From Streptomyces sp. NBC_00576 (GTDB lineage Bacteria > Actinomycetota > Actinomycetes > Streptomycetales > Streptomycetaceae): a stretch of DNA of 64,000 nucleotides. The stretch is from NCBI RefSeq assembly GCF_036345175.1, contig NZ_CP107780.1, positions 1,054,001 through 1,118,000 on the forward strand, given 5' to 3'. The notes below the pieces were generated by a model. It ran no database searches and was not told where the DNA came from. It was given only the letters and a program-made list of their open reading frames with translations. How positions within the stretch are numbered: the first letter of the stretch is position 1; each line of letters begins with the position of its first letter. This document shows, one piece after another, positions 1 to 8,394 of this stretch. Both the position numbers and the translations under genes were made by a program.

Positions 1-1051
1 CGAACCGCAGGACGTCGAGGACCTCGCCGGTCGAGGGATCCACGGCGACCGCGTCCTGCTTGGTCGGCCAGCTGCGCTGGGTCTGCTTCACGACGTACGC
101 GGAGGACTCGTCGGCGGGCGGGACGATCTCGACGGGGTCGCCCAGGCCTTCGGCGCGGGCCGCGGCCAGCACCTTGTCGAGGCCGACGCCGTGCTCGGTG
201 GTGCTCCCGGCACCGGCCGCCGCGTCATGGCCCGTGTGCTCGCCGCCCGCCGCGGCCGAGACCGACGGGGTGGACTGGCCGAGGGAGGTGCGCAGGACGT
301 CGATGTTGGCGCCCGCGTACGTCGACCAGGTCAGACCGGTGGCGGAGAGGAAGATGAAGCCGGCCGAGGCCCAGACGCCGACGGTGCCGTGCAGACCGAG
401 GGTGCGGCGCCGTCCAGTGGTGCCGCGTACCTTGCGCTGCGTACGGCGGCGGGCGAACCACAGCACCAGGCCGCCACCCGCGATCACCCACAGCCAGCTC
501 GCGGCGAGTTCGCTGTAGAGGCGGCCGTTCTCGCCGAGGTGCAGATTGCGGTGGAACTCGCTGATCCAGGTACGCAGCGGCAGCGCGCCCGACGACCCGT
601 ACTGTTCGAGCGCGCCCTCGACCTTCGCGGTGTACGGGTCGACGAACACGGCGAGCGTGTGCCCCTCGCCGACACCGGGGACGCCGGACAGCATGACCCT
701 CGTCGTGGCGTCGTCCTCGGGCGAGGGGCGCACGGCCGCGACAGTGCCCTGGGGATGGGCCTTGCGGGCAGCGGCCACCTGCTCGGAGATCGGCAGCTTG
801 GTGTCTCCTACGGAGACAGTGAGTTCGTCGGCGTAGATGACCTTCTCGGCCTGGAACGACGCCGCGTACAGAAAGCCGGTCAGCGCGGCGACCAGCAGGA
901 ACGGGGCGACGAGGAGGCCCGCGTAGAAGTGCAGCCGCAGGACGAGCGGGCGGAGCGTGGCGGCTGCGGACGGTTTCGCCGGAGCGGAGGGTTTCGACGC
1001 GTCCGGTGAATCCGGGGATTCGTCCGTCGTGGTCGTGGGAGCGATGGACAT
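1..1051 (-). CDS. PepSY-associated membrane protein (3' end outside window)
   Basis: This open frame runs off the left edge, so its C-terminus is missing. The ATG at 1051 follows a GGAG 11 nt upstream. The N-terminus is Thr/Ser/Pro/Ala rich, followed by LRPLVLRLHFYAGLLVAPFL, a typical first membrane helix of PepSY_TM proteins. A second helix begins at SWLWVIAGGGLVLWFARRR, and a third lies near GTVGVWASAGFIFLSATG. PepSY-like segments lie between the helices (TKLPISEQVAAARKAHP) and at the end (DPSTGEVLDVLRF). The family consists of integral membrane proteins often tied to iron uptake or reduction; no iron box is visible here, so the substrate is unknown. It is divergent from def. Confidence 0.85.
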   Translation of the reverse strand, partial: MSIAPTTTTDESPDSPDASKPSAPAKPSAAATLRPLVLRLHFYAGLLVAPFLLVAALTGFLYAASFQAEKVIYADELTVSVGDTKLPISEQVAAARKAHPQGTVAAVRPSPEDDATTRVMLSGVPGVGEGHTLAVFVDPYTAKVEGALEQYGSSGALPLRTWISEFHRNLHLGENGRLYSELAASWLWVIAGGGLVLWFARRRTQRKVRGTTGRRRTLGLHGTVGVWASAGFIFLSATGLTWSTYAGANIDVLRTSLGQSTPSVSAAAGGEHTGHDAAAGAGSTTEHGVGLDKVLAAARAEGLGDPVEIVPPADESSAYVVKQTQRSWPTKQDAVAVDPSTGEVLDVLRF

Positions 1052-1244
1052 CGGCGGGCTTCTCCGGTGGGCTGGGGACGGTGAGCGGGGAAGACGGCTG
1101 TGGGGGGTGAACGGCTGCGGGCGGGTACGGCTGTGGGGACGGTCCAGTAGTCGGATCGCGGGGCCGTCGAGTTCCCGGCCTTTCAAGTGGCGTACGTCAC
1201 ACAAGGGAACGGCGGTTGTCAGAGGCGCGTGACATCCTGGCGCC
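1052..1244. promoter_or_regulatory. Divergent promoter region, PepSY gene / def
   Basis: A 193-bp gap separates two divergent starts. It holds a near-palindrome GTGGCGTACGTCAC at 1187-1200 (12 of 14 bases pair). On the def side GGGAAC at 1205-1210 lies 18 nt before GTG at 1229-1231. This resembles a SigR promoter (GGAAT-N18-GTT) but the -10 differs. A -10-like CATCCT ends 6 nt before the def ATG, so def may be transcribed leaderless. All of this is by eye. Confidence 0.35.
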
Positions 1245-1886
1245 ATGGCAACTCCCCATGACCCGAGCACCCTTGCCGACCGGGTCGAGCGACTCCTCGC
1301 CCTCGGCGGCCCTTTGCCGATCGTCGCCGCCGGCGATCCGGTGCTGCGCCGTGCCGCCGTGCCCTTCGACGGGCAGCTCGGCCCGGAGCTGCTGACCCGC
1401 TTCGTCGAGGCGCTGCGCGAGACGATGCGCGCCGCTCCGGGCGTCGGTCTGGCGGCCCCGCAGGTCGGCGTGGGGCTGCGGATCGCGGTCATCGAGGACC
1501 CGGCGCCGGTGCCGGAGGAGGTGCGGGTGGTGCGCGGGCGCGTGCCGCTGCCGTTCCGGGTGCTGGTGAATCCGTCGTACGAGGCGGTCGGCGCCGAGCG
1601 GGCCGCGTTCTTCGAGGGCTGTCTGAGCGTGCCGGGCTGGCAGGCGGTGGTGTCCCGGCCCGCGGCGGTGCGGCTCACGGGCCAGGACGAGTACGGGCGG
1701 GCGGTGGACGAGGTGTTCACGGGGTGGCCGGCCCGGATCGTCCAGCACGAGACGGACCATCTGGACGGTGCCCTCTATCTCGACCGCGCCGAGCTGCGCT
1801 CGCTGTCCTCCAGCGCGGCCATGGCGGAGCGGTGGGCCCAGCCGACCCCGGTGGAGGCGGCCAAGGAGCTGGGTTTCCCCCTCTGA
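1245..1886 (+). CDS. def: Peptide deformylase
   Basis: This 213-aa enzyme removes the N-formyl group from nascent proteins in the cytosol. All three family motifs are intact: GVGLAAPQ (residues 66-73), EGCLSVP (124-130, metal ligand Cys126) and QHETDH (167-172, ligands His168 and His172, catalytic Glu169). The length is normal for an actinobacterial Def with a slightly extended N-terminus. It stands alone, without fmt. The ATG has no clear Shine-Dalgarno sequence, while a -10-like CATCCT lies just upstream, so leaderless transcription is likely. Streptomycetes usually carry several def paralogues; which one this is cannot be told here. Confidence 0.95.
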   Translation: MATPHDPSTLADRVERLLALGGPLPIVAAGDPVLRRAAVPFDGQLGPELLTRFVEALRETMRAAPGVGLAAPQVGVGLRIAVIEDPAPVPEEVRVVRGRVPLPFRVLVNPSYEAVGAERAAFFEGCLSVPGWQAVVSRPAAVRLTGQDEYGRAVDEVFTGWPARIVQHETDHLDGALYLDRAELRSLSSSAAMAERWAQPTPVEAAKELGFPL

Positions 1887-1942
1887 CCGCTCCTGCGACC
1901 ACCCGCCCCTTCTGCTGACCGCCTCCGCCCGAGTTCCGGTTC

Positions 1943-3379
1943 CTACTTCCCGTCCCGGAACGCCTCCAGCAGCCGCAGCCAGACCTCGCTGATCGTCGGA
2001 TACGACGGCACCGCGTGCCACAGCCGTCCCAGCGGCACCTCTCCGGCGACGGCGATGGTCGCCGAGTGAATCAGCTCTCCCACGCCGGGGCCCACGAAGG
2101 TCACGCCGAGCAGGGTCTCGCGGTCCAGGTCGACGACCATGCGGGCGCGCCCCCGGTAGCCGTCGGCGTACAGGCCGGCGCCCGCCACGGAGGAGAACTC
2201 CACGTCGACCGCGCGCACCCGGCGGCCCGCCTGCTCCGCCTCGGCGAGGGAGAGGCCGACGGCCGCCGCCTCCGGGTCGGTGAAGACGACCTGCGGGACG
2301 GCGCCGTGGTCGGCGGTGGCCGAGTGGGCGCCCCAGGGGTCGGTCTCCAGGAGTGGTACTCCGGCCGCGCGGGCGGCGATGGCGGCGCCCGCGATCCGGG
2401 CCTGGTACTTGCCCTGGTGGGTGAGGAGGGCCCGGTGGTTGACGTCGCCGACCGCGTACAGCCACTCACTGCCGGTGACCCGCAGGCTGTCGTCGACCGG
2501 CAGCCAGGAGCCCGGCTCCAGGCCGACGGTGTCGAGCCCGATGTCGTCGGTGCGCGGGGCGCGTCCGGTGGCGAAGAGGATCTCGTCGGCCTCGATCCGG
2601 TCGCCGGTGCCCGTGACCGCCACGACGGTGCCGTTCTCCCTGGTCACCGACTGGACCGACGTACCGGTGCGAACGTCCGTGCCCGCCTCCGCCAGCGCCT
2701 CGGCGACCAGTTCGCCCGCGAACGGCTCCATGCGGGGCAGCAGGCCCTTGCCTCGGACGAGCAGCGTCACCTTCGAACCGAGCGCCTGCCAGGCCGTGGC
2801 CATCTCGACGGCGACGACCCCGCCGCCGACCACGATCAGGCTGCCGGGCACCGACTTGGCGCTGGTCGCCTCCCGGCTCGTCCAGGGCCCGACCTCCGCG
2901 AGGCCCGGCAGGTCGGGCAGTTGGGCGCTGGTGCCCGTGCACACGGCGACCGCGTGCCGGGCGGTCAGCGTCCGCGTCGAGCCGTCCTCGCCCGTCACCG
3001 TCACCGTGCGCGGCCCGGCCAGGCGTCCCTCGCCGCGGTAGAGGTCGGCGCCGATGCTCTCCAGCCAGCCGAGCTGGCCGTCGTCCTGCCAGTTCGAGGT
3101 CTCGTAGTCGCGGTGGGCGAGGACCGCTTCGGCGTCCAGGGGGCCTTGGACGAGGTGGCGCAGGCCGGGTACTCGGCGGGCGTCGGCGCGGGCGATGACC
3201 GGGCGCAGCAGGGCTTTGCTGGGCATGCAGGCCCAGTAGGAACACTCGCCGCCGACCAGTTCGCTCTCCACGATCGCGGTGGAGAGACCGGCCGCGCGGG
3301 TGCGGTCGGCCACGTTCTCCCCCACGGGTCCGGCACCGAGCACCACGACGTCGTACACGTTGGTTTCCGTTTCCGTCAT
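1943..3379 (-). CDS. FAD/NAD(P)-dependent disulfide oxidoreductase
   Basis: A 478-aa class I pyridine nucleotide-disulfide reductase of the lipoamide dehydrogenase/mercuric reductase type. The N-terminal FAD-binding motif VVLGAGPVGENVADR (residues 12-26) is followed by the redox pair in GGECSYWACMPSK (Cys46 and Cys51, CX4C). A second dinucleotide fold starts near VVGGGVVAVEMA, an FAD contact is in LYAVGDV, and the C-terminus has the active-site His/Glu region HAVPSYPTISE. The substrate is not evident; there is no E2/lipoyl protein or mer gene nearby. It diverges from a thioredoxin gene with a SigR-type promoter, which suggests a thiol or redox-homeostasis role (inference). Confidence 0.9.
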   Translation of the reverse strand: MTETETNVYDVVVLGAGPVGENVADRTRAAGLSTAIVESELVGGECSYWACMPSKALLRPVIARADARRVPGLRHLVQGPLDAEAVLAHRDYETSNWQDDGQLGWLESIGADLYRGEGRLAGPRTVTVTGEDGSTRTLTARHAVAVCTGTSAQLPDLPGLAEVGPWTSREATSAKSVPGSLIVVGGGVVAVEMATAWQALGSKVTLLVRGKGLLPRMEPFAGELVAEALAEAGTDVRTGTSVQSVTRENGTVVAVTGTGDRIEADEILFATGRAPRTDDIGLDTVGLEPGSWLPVDDSLRVTGSEWLYAVGDVNHRALLTHQGKYQARIAGAAIAARAAGVPLLETDPWGAHSATADHGAVPQVVFTDPEAAAVGLSLAEAEQAGRRVRAVDVEFSSVAGAGLYADGYRGRARMVVDLDRETLLGVTFVGPGVGELIHSATIAVAGEVPLGRLWHAVPSYPTISEVWLRLLEAFRDGK

Positions 3380-3429
3380 GGGGTCAGTCTGGTAGGTGGT
3401 GTGGGCCGTGGCGACACGGGTACGTGCGC

Positions 3430-3456
3430 GGAATAGGCAGTGGCCGGGCCGTGTTG
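3430..3456 (+). promoter_or_regulatory. SigR-type promoter of the thioredoxin gene
   Basis: GGAAT (3430-3434), exactly 18 nt, then GTTG (3453-3456) matches the consensus recognised by SigR, the streptomycete disulfide-stress ECF sigma factor (GGAAT-N18-GTT). The start codon is 49 nt further on. Thioredoxin genes are established SigR targets. Confidence 0.75.
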
Positions 3457-3504
3457 TGCCAGCGCCACCGGTAACGACCCGACAGCAGGAAGAGGAATCA
3501 GGTC

Positions 3505-3891
<387 letters not shown>

Positions 3892-3917
3892 CCCCGCCGG
3901 GCCCGTCGCGGGTCCCG

Positions 3918-5363
3918 CTAGAACGGGTACGGGGCGACATCTCCACGTACCGTCGTCCAGCGCACGTCGGTGAAGGCCTCCAGGTTGGACTCACCGCCGA
4001 ACCGGGCACCGGTGCCGGAGGCGGCGACTCCACCGAAGGGGGCCACGGCCTCGTCGTTGACCGTCTGGTCGTTGATGTGGACGATCCCGGTCGGGATGCG
4101 GTCGGCGAGGTCGAGGCCGCGTGAGGTGTCGCGGGTGACGATGCCGAGGGAGAGCCCGTAGGGGCCGGCCGCGGCGAGGGCGGCGGCCTCGTCGGGGGTG
4201 GTGAAGGGGCGTACGGGCGCGACGGGGCCGAAGACCTCCTCCGCGTAGGCAGGAGTCCGGTCGTCGACGTCGGCGAGGACCGTCGGCCGGTAGAAGAGGT
4301 CCTCGTGCGTGCCGCCCGCCGCGAGCTTGGCGCCGTTCGCCGTGCTGGCCTCCACCAGACCGTGGATCTTGGCGAGTTGGGAACCGTCGATGATCGGACC
4401 GAGGTGGACCTGCGCGCGGTACGGGTCGCCGACGGCGAGGGAGTCGGCCTTGGCGGCGAGCCGCTCGACGTACTCCCCGTACAGCGACTGGTGGACGAGG
4501 TGACGGCCGGTCGTCATGCAGATCTGGCCCTGGTGGAAGAAGGAGCCCCAGGCGGCGGTGGAGATGACCGCGTCGAGGTCGGCGTCCTCCAGGACGATCA
4601 GGGCGGAGTTGCCGCCGAGTTCGAGGTGGGCGCGCTTGAGGTGGCGGCCGGCCGCCTCGCCGACGGCCCGGCCGGCCGCCGTGGAGCCGGTGAAGGAGAT
4701 GACGGGCACCAGCGGGTCGGCGACCAGTGCCTGGCCGGCGTCCGGGCCGCCCGGCAGGATGTGCAGCAGGTCCTCGGGCAGACCTGCCTCGGCGAAGACC
4801 GCGGCCAGGGCGAGCCCGCCGCAGACCGCCGTGCGCGGGTCGGGCTTCAGGACGACCGCGTTGCCGAGCGCGAGGGCCGGGGCGACGGAGCGGATGGAGA
4901 GGATCAGCGGGGCGTTGAACGGCGAGATGACGCCGACCACCCCTACGGGTACCCGCCTCGTGTAGGACAGCCGGGGCGCCTCGGAGGGCAGCACCTGCCC
5001 GGCCGGGCGGGAGGCGAGCGCGGCGGCCTCGTAGCACTCCTGGGCGGCGACGTGGAGTTCGAACTCGGCCTTGCCGGGTATGGAACCGGACTCGCGGACG
5101 ATCCAGTCACGCAGTTCGTCGGCGTGCGCGGAAAAGAGGTCCCCCGCCTTGCGGAGCACTCCGGCACGGACGAAGTGCGGGGTACGTGCCCAAGCCATCT
5201 GGGCCGTACGGGCGGCCTGCGCGGCCGGTCCGACGTCCTCGCCGGTGGCGAGCACGACCGTGCCGAGTGCCTCGCCGGTGGCGGGCTCGGTGACGACGTA
5301 CTCGGGGCCCGAGAGGGGACGGTTGGCGCTGGACTGCCAGGTCTTGGGGTCGAGCAACGGCAT
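3918..5363 (-). CDS. NAD(P)-dependent aldehyde dehydrogenase (benzaldehyde dehydrogenase-like)
   Basis: A 481-aa member of the ALDH superfamily that oxidises an aldehyde to an acid. Seen: the substrate/cofactor segment PFNAPLILSIRS, FTGSTAAGR, the catalytic Glu in LELGGNSALIV and the catalytic Cys in FHQGQICMTTGR. The C-terminal EEVFGPVAPVRPF and HINDQTVNDEAVAPFGG are typical of the benzaldehyde/vanillin dehydrogenase branch. An in-frame ATG exists 21 nt upstream (5384), but GGAGAG sits 5 nt before the ATG at 5363, which I prefer. It is monocistronic, with a palindrome and a TAGGAT -10-like box upstream. The exact substrate is inferred only from family resemblance. Confidence 0.9.
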   Translation of the reverse strand: MPLLDPKTWQSSANRPLSGPEYVVTEPATGEALGTVVLATGEDVGPAAQAARTAQMAWARTPHFVRAGVLRKAGDLFSAHADELRDWIVRESGSIPGKAEFELHVAAQECYEAAALASRPAGQVLPSEAPRLSYTRRVPVGVVGVISPFNAPLILSIRSVAPALALGNAVVLKPDPRTAVCGGLALAAVFAEAGLPEDLLHILPGGPDAGQALVADPLVPVISFTGSTAAGRAVGEAAGRHLKRAHLELGGNSALIVLEDADLDAVISTAAWGSFFHQGQICMTTGRHLVHQSLYGEYVERLAAKADSLAVGDPYRAQVHLGPIIDGSQLAKIHGLVEASTANGAKLAAGGTHEDLFYRPTVLADVDDRTPAYAEEVFGPVAPVRPFTTPDEAAALAAAGPYGLSLGIVTRDTSRGLDLADRIPTGIVHINDQTVNDEAVAPFGGVAASGTGARFGGESNLEAFTDVRWTTVRGDVAPYPF

Positions 5364-5515
5364 TGCGGCTCTCCGATCAGTCACCGGCGGGACGCGCGCA
5401 GCGAACGCGAGTCCCGTGTGGTTCGCGGCCGTTCGTCAGCCGCGGGGCGGGATGCGGTGATCCGGCGCACGGCGAAGCAGCACGCGGCGTCCGGTGGTCG
5501 ACGGCATCCCCACTG

Positions 5516-5529
5516 GTTGAGCGTGCAAC
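5516..5529. promoter_or_regulatory. Candidate operator/promoter of the aldehyde dehydrogenase gene
   Basis: GTTGAGCGTGCAAC is a 14-bp imperfect palindrome (10 of 14 bases pair). It abuts a TAGGAT -10-like box read on the minus strand, about 150 bp upstream of the dehydrogenase start. It resembles GntR/IclR-type sites; the regulator is unknown, and it does not match the LacI palindrome next door. Confidence 0.35.
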
Positions 5530-5587
5530 ATCCTAGTCACGCCGTACGGGAACCGCGCCGCCGAAGTCGCCGCGCACGGACGGCGGT

Positions 5588-6655
5588 TCAGCTGGAGTCG
5601 CGGTGGACGAGCGTCGCTCCGTGGACGTGATGGGTCTCGGTGTCGGCACCGGGGTTGCGCACCGCGCGGTCGACGAGTTCCGCGAGATCCCGTCCGGCCG
5701 GGAGTTCGATGTGCACCGTGCTCAGTCTGGGTCGCAGCAGCCGGCCGAGGACGAGGTCGTCCGCGCCGACCAGCGCCGTGTCGTCCGGGACGGTGACGCC
5801 GGCGTCCTGCAGGGCCCGCATCAGGAGCATCGCGTACTCGTCGTTGAACGCGAAGACGCCGTCCAGGCCGAGTTCGGGCCAGCGGCCGGCGAGGCGGGCC
5901 GCGGACTCCTCCTCGTACGCGAGCGGCAGCACGGTCACCGAGGCGTCCGTGCCCTCCACCGCGCTGCGCACCCCGTCGAGGCGGGGCTTGGAGAAGACCT
6001 TCAGGCCGTGCTCCTCGGGCACGACGACCCCGATCCGGCGGCGGCCACGGGCGTACAGGTGCGCGCCCGCGGCGCGGCCGACGCCCATGTGGTCGACGAG
6101 CAGGCTGTGCGCGCCCTCGATGCGCTCGGAACCGAGGGTGACGACTGCCCGGGCGCCGGAGCGCTTGAGGACGGCCACACCCTCCGGTCCGATCCCGCCG
6201 ACGGGTACGAGAACGGCGGCGGGCCGCAGTTCGGCCCAGGCTCGGGCGGCCTCGTCACCGCGCAGCCCGACGGAGGCGTACTGGACGACGGTGTAGTCGA
6301 GGCGGCTGAGCGCCCACTGGAGTTCGTTGATGAACTGGCTGTAGAGCGGGCCGATCGGCATGCTCGGGGCGGGCATCAGGACCAGACGGCTGTGTCCGGC
6401 CCGCAGGCTGCGGGCCGCCGCGTGCGGAACGTACCCGAGTTCCTTCGCGGCCTCGTGGACGCGACGGCGGGTGGGTTCACTGATCCGGACGGCACTGGTG
6501 TTGTTGAGGACGTAGGAGACGGTTGCGCGCGAGACGCCGGCCAGGCGTGCCACATCCGCGCTCGTGGGCACGGAGCGCGGCTGGGGTACCGCCGGGGCGG
6601 CCGAATTCGGTATCTGCACCATGACGTACGGCATCTTTGCAGAAGCTCGGGGCAT
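5588..6655 (-). CDS. LacI-family transcriptional regulator
   Basis: A 355-aa repressor-type protein. The N-terminal helix-turn-helix is TSADVARLAGVSRATVSYVL, with the hinge helix region HAAARSLRAGHSRLV, followed by a periplasmic-binding-protein-like effector domain (ALVGADDLVLGRLLRPRLSTV near the end). The effector is presumably a sugar or related small molecule, not identifiable here. Three ATGs (6655, 6634, 6622) could start it and none has a strong Shine-Dalgarno; the first is listed. Two AAGCGCTT-centred palindromes lie 50-90 bp upstream, so autoregulation is likely. Its regulon need not be local: the flanking genes are an aldehyde dehydrogenase and a TetR gene. Confidence 0.9.
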   Translation of the reverse strand: MPRASAKMPYVMVQIPNSAAPAVPQPRSVPTSADVARLAGVSRATVSYVLNNTSAVRISEPTRRRVHEAAKELGYVPHAAARSLRAGHSRLVLMPAPSMPIGPLYSQFINELQWALSRLDYTVVQYASVGLRGDEAARAWAELRPAAVLVPVGGIGPEGVAVLKRSGARAVVTLGSERIEGAHSLLVDHMGVGRAAGAHLYARGRRRIGVVVPEEHGLKVFSKPRLDGVRSAVEGTDASVTVLPLAYEEESAARLAGRWPELGLDGVFAFNDEYAMLLMRALQDAGVTVPDDTALVGADDLVLGRLLRPRLSTVHIELPAGRDLAELVDRAVRNPGADTETHHVHGATLVHRDSS

Positions 6656-6919
6656 GGTTCGGTCCGGGGGAACTTCGCAATCGACCCGATAGCAAAGGCG
6701 GTTGACGAAAGCGCTTCAGGAAAGTGCTCTGTTGAAGCGCTTCATAAAGATCATTTCCGGTTGCCCCCGGCCTGCTGGACAACAGGTTTGCCGCCCCACC
6801 GCGCACAGCCGGGCACTGAATGCGCTTTCCGGACAGCCGCAGCCAAGTCCCGGACCGGTTCCACCGGTCGACCACCCGCGCACCGGAGTACGGCCGACGC
6901 AATTGGCCGAAACTCGCGC
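6656..6919. other. Intergenic region between lacI- and tetR-family genes
   Basis: No gene is supported in these 264 bp. They hold the LacI-gene promoter side with the two operators and a locally A/T-richer stretch (about 6690-6770). The remainder, up to the tetR stop, has no clear hairpin. Confidence 0.5.
6707..6744. promoter_or_regulatory. Twin LacI-type operators
   Basis: A perfect 12-bp palindrome TGAAGCGCTTCA (6733-6744), with the central CpG typical of LacI/GalR sites, lies 26 bp centre-to-centre from a second AAGCGCTT core (6709-6716). Both are in the A/T-richer leader of the LacI gene and downstream of the TetR gene, so they probably mediate autorepression. Confidence 0.65.
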
Positions 6920-7624
6920 TCAATGCGAAGGCGCACCGCCCGCGACCCGGTCGACGAGGTCGATCCAGCCCGCCTCCAGCCGCGCCGGCGCCATCCCGCA
7001 CTGCTTGGTCAGGTGATGAATGAGGGCCGGATCCAGATATCCGATCAGCGTTTTCGCGAGGAGTTCGCAGTCGGCGTCCGGAATCGCCTGCCGCAGCAGC
7101 ATGGTGACGTGGCCGGACCGGACCATGCGGGGTGCGGATGCGAAGCGGCGGCCCGGTTCACCCTCGGCGGCCAGCTGCAGTTCCAGTTCGTCGACGGTCC
7201 GGCGCAGCACCGCGACCCCGAACGCGCGCAGCCGCTCCACGGGCGGCGCCCCCGGTCCGAGCGGCGGCGGGCCGGTCAGGAAGCCGGCCTGGAGGTTCTT
7301 CTCCGAGTGGTCGAGCAGCGCCATCAACAGGCCGGTGCGGTCCCCGAAGCGCCGGAACACGGTCCCCTTGCCCACCTGCGCCGCGGTGGCCACCGCTTCC
7401 ATGGTCACGCCGGCCACGCCGTACTGCTCCACCAGGCGCGCGGCGGCCTCCAGCAGGCGGGCGCGATTGCGGGCCGCGTCGGCGCGCAGACACGGCTCGT
7501 CGGCTTCGGCATCGGAGCCGATGCCGATGCTGGTGCTGGTGCTGGTGCTGGTGCCCAGCTCCAGGAGCAGGGGCTCGTCGGTCCGCCGCTGGGGCTTCGG
7601 GAGGGGCGGCAGGGTGTCGGACAT
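6920..7624 (-). CDS. TetR/AcrR-family transcriptional regulator
   Basis: A TetR-type regulator of about 234 aa. The N-terminal DNA-binding domain is RNRARLLEAAARLVEQYGVAGVTMEAVATAAQ... with the recognition helix region VGKGTVFRRFGDR, followed by an all-alpha ligand domain. I start it at the ATG at 7624 (MSDTLPPLPK), not at 7681, because the longer form would cover the operators. A hexanucleotide run at 7529-7554 encodes a Ser-Thr repeat in the non-conserved N-terminal arm. It is divergent from an FMN reductase gene with two GGACC-NN-GGTCC sites between them, so it probably represses that gene and itself. The ligand is unknown. Confidence 0.9.
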   Translation of the reverse strand: MSDTLPPLPKPQRRTDEPLLLELGTSTSTSTSIGIGSDAEADEPCLRADAARNRARLLEAAARLVEQYGVAGVTMEAVATAAQVGKGTVFRRFGDRTGLLMALLDHSEKNLQAGFLTGPPPLGPGAPPVERLRAFGVAVLRRTVDELELQLAAEGEPGRRFASAPRMVRSGHVTMLLRQAIPDADCELLAKTLIGYLDPALIHHLTKQCGMAPARLEAGWIDLVDRVAGGAPSH

Positions 7625-7654
7625 GAAGTCAGCGTAACGCCTCGGAAGAAAACT

Positions 7655-7702
7655 GGACCGCGGTCCGTTTCGCTGGTACAACTCTAAGCGGACCTCGGTC
7701 CG
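7655..7702. promoter_or_regulatory. Paired TetR operators
   Basis: GGACCGCGGTCC (7655-7666, perfect 12-bp palindrome) and CGGACCTCGGTCCG (7689-7702, only the central pair unmatched) share the form GGACC-N2-GGTCC. Their centres are 35 bp apart. Both lie in the gap between the divergent TetR and FMN reductase genes. Confidence 0.7.
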
Positions 7703-7742
7703 GATCGTGACGACAATGTTTCAACCCTCTGTGGAGTCCCCA

Positions 7743-8300
7743 ATGTCTGTTCGTATCCTTGCCCTCGTCGGCAGCCTTCGCGCCGGTTCCACCAACCGCC
7801 AGCTCGCGGAGGCGGCGGTGAAGCACGCCCCGGAGGGCGCAGAGGTCGTGCTGTTCGAAGGCCTCGCCGACGTCCCCTTCTACAACGAGGACATCGACGT
7901 GGAGGGCAGCCTCCCGGCCGCCGCCGTCGCGCTGCGCGAGGCCGCCAACTCGGCCGACGCGCTGCTGCTCTTCTCGCCCGAGTACAACGGCACGATTCCG
8001 GCCGTCCTGAAGAACGCCATCGACTGGCTGTCCCGCCCGTACGGCGCCGGCGCCCTCACCGACAAGCCGGTCGCCGTGGTCGGCACCGCGTACGGCCAGT
8101 TCGGCGGCGTCTGGGCGCAGGACGAGGCCCGCAAGGCCGCGGGCATCGCCGGTGCCAAGGTTCTCGACGTAAAGCTCGCCATCCCCGGCTCGCTGGTCCG
8201 TTTCGCCGAGACGCACCCCTCCGACGATGCCGAGGTCGCCGCGCAGCTGGCCGAGGTCATCGGCCTGGTCCACGGCGAGGCCACGTCCGCCGCCGCCTGA
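7743..8300 (+). CDS. NAD(P)H-dependent FMN reductase / flavodoxin-like oxidoreductase
   Basis: A 185-aa flavoprotein of the NADPH-dependent FMN reductase (chromate/azo/quinone reductase) family. The phosphate loop GSLRAGSTNRQLA (residues about 10-22) binds FMN. The signature SPEYNGTIPAVLKNAIDWLSRP and the GTAYGQFGG segment are also typical. The ATG at 7743 is chosen because GGAG lies 6 nt upstream; an in-frame ATG at 7707 lacks one. Divergence from the TetR gene across paired operators suggests induction by a small, perhaps quinone-like, compound (inference). A strong hairpin follows the gene. Confidence 0.92.
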   Translation: MSVRILALVGSLRAGSTNRQLAEAAVKHAPEGAEVVLFEGLADVPFYNEDIDVEGSLPAAAVALREAANSADALLLFSPEYNGTIPAVLKNAIDWLSRPYGAGALTDKPVAVVGTAYGQFGGVWAQDEARKAAGIAGAKVLDVKLAIPGSLVRFAETHPSDDAEVAAQLAEVIGLVHGEATSAAA

Positions 8301-8305
8301 TCGAT

Positions 8306-8348
8306 GTACGCATGATCGCCGTACGCATGATCGTCGCATGCATGACGG
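8306..8348. repeat. Short tandem repeat, 15-bp unit
   Basis: GTACGCATGATCGCC (8306-8320) and GTACGCATGATCGTC (8321-8335) are followed by a degenerate third unit. The array lies immediately after the FMN reductase stop, directly against the terminator stem. Confidence 0.8.
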
Positions 8349-8378
8349 AGGGCCGAAGCCGCACAGGCTCCGGCCCTC
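8348..8378. terminator. Bidirectional rho-independent-type hairpin
   Basis: A 13-bp stem with one mismatch (GAGGGCCGAAGCC with GGCTCCGGCCCTC) encloses a 5-nt loop. It lies in the 94-bp gap between the convergent FMN reductase and luciferase-like genes. Confidence 0.8.
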
Positions 8379-8394
8379 TTCCGGTCCTCCGGCC

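Noticed and set aside
1205..1231. SigR promoter before def
   Set aside because: GGGAAC and the 18-nt spacing fit, but the -10 is GTG, not GTT; kept only as a weak note.
7529..7554. Hexanucleotide run
   Set aside because: In-frame Ser-Thr repeat in the variable arm of the TetR protein; coding low complexity.
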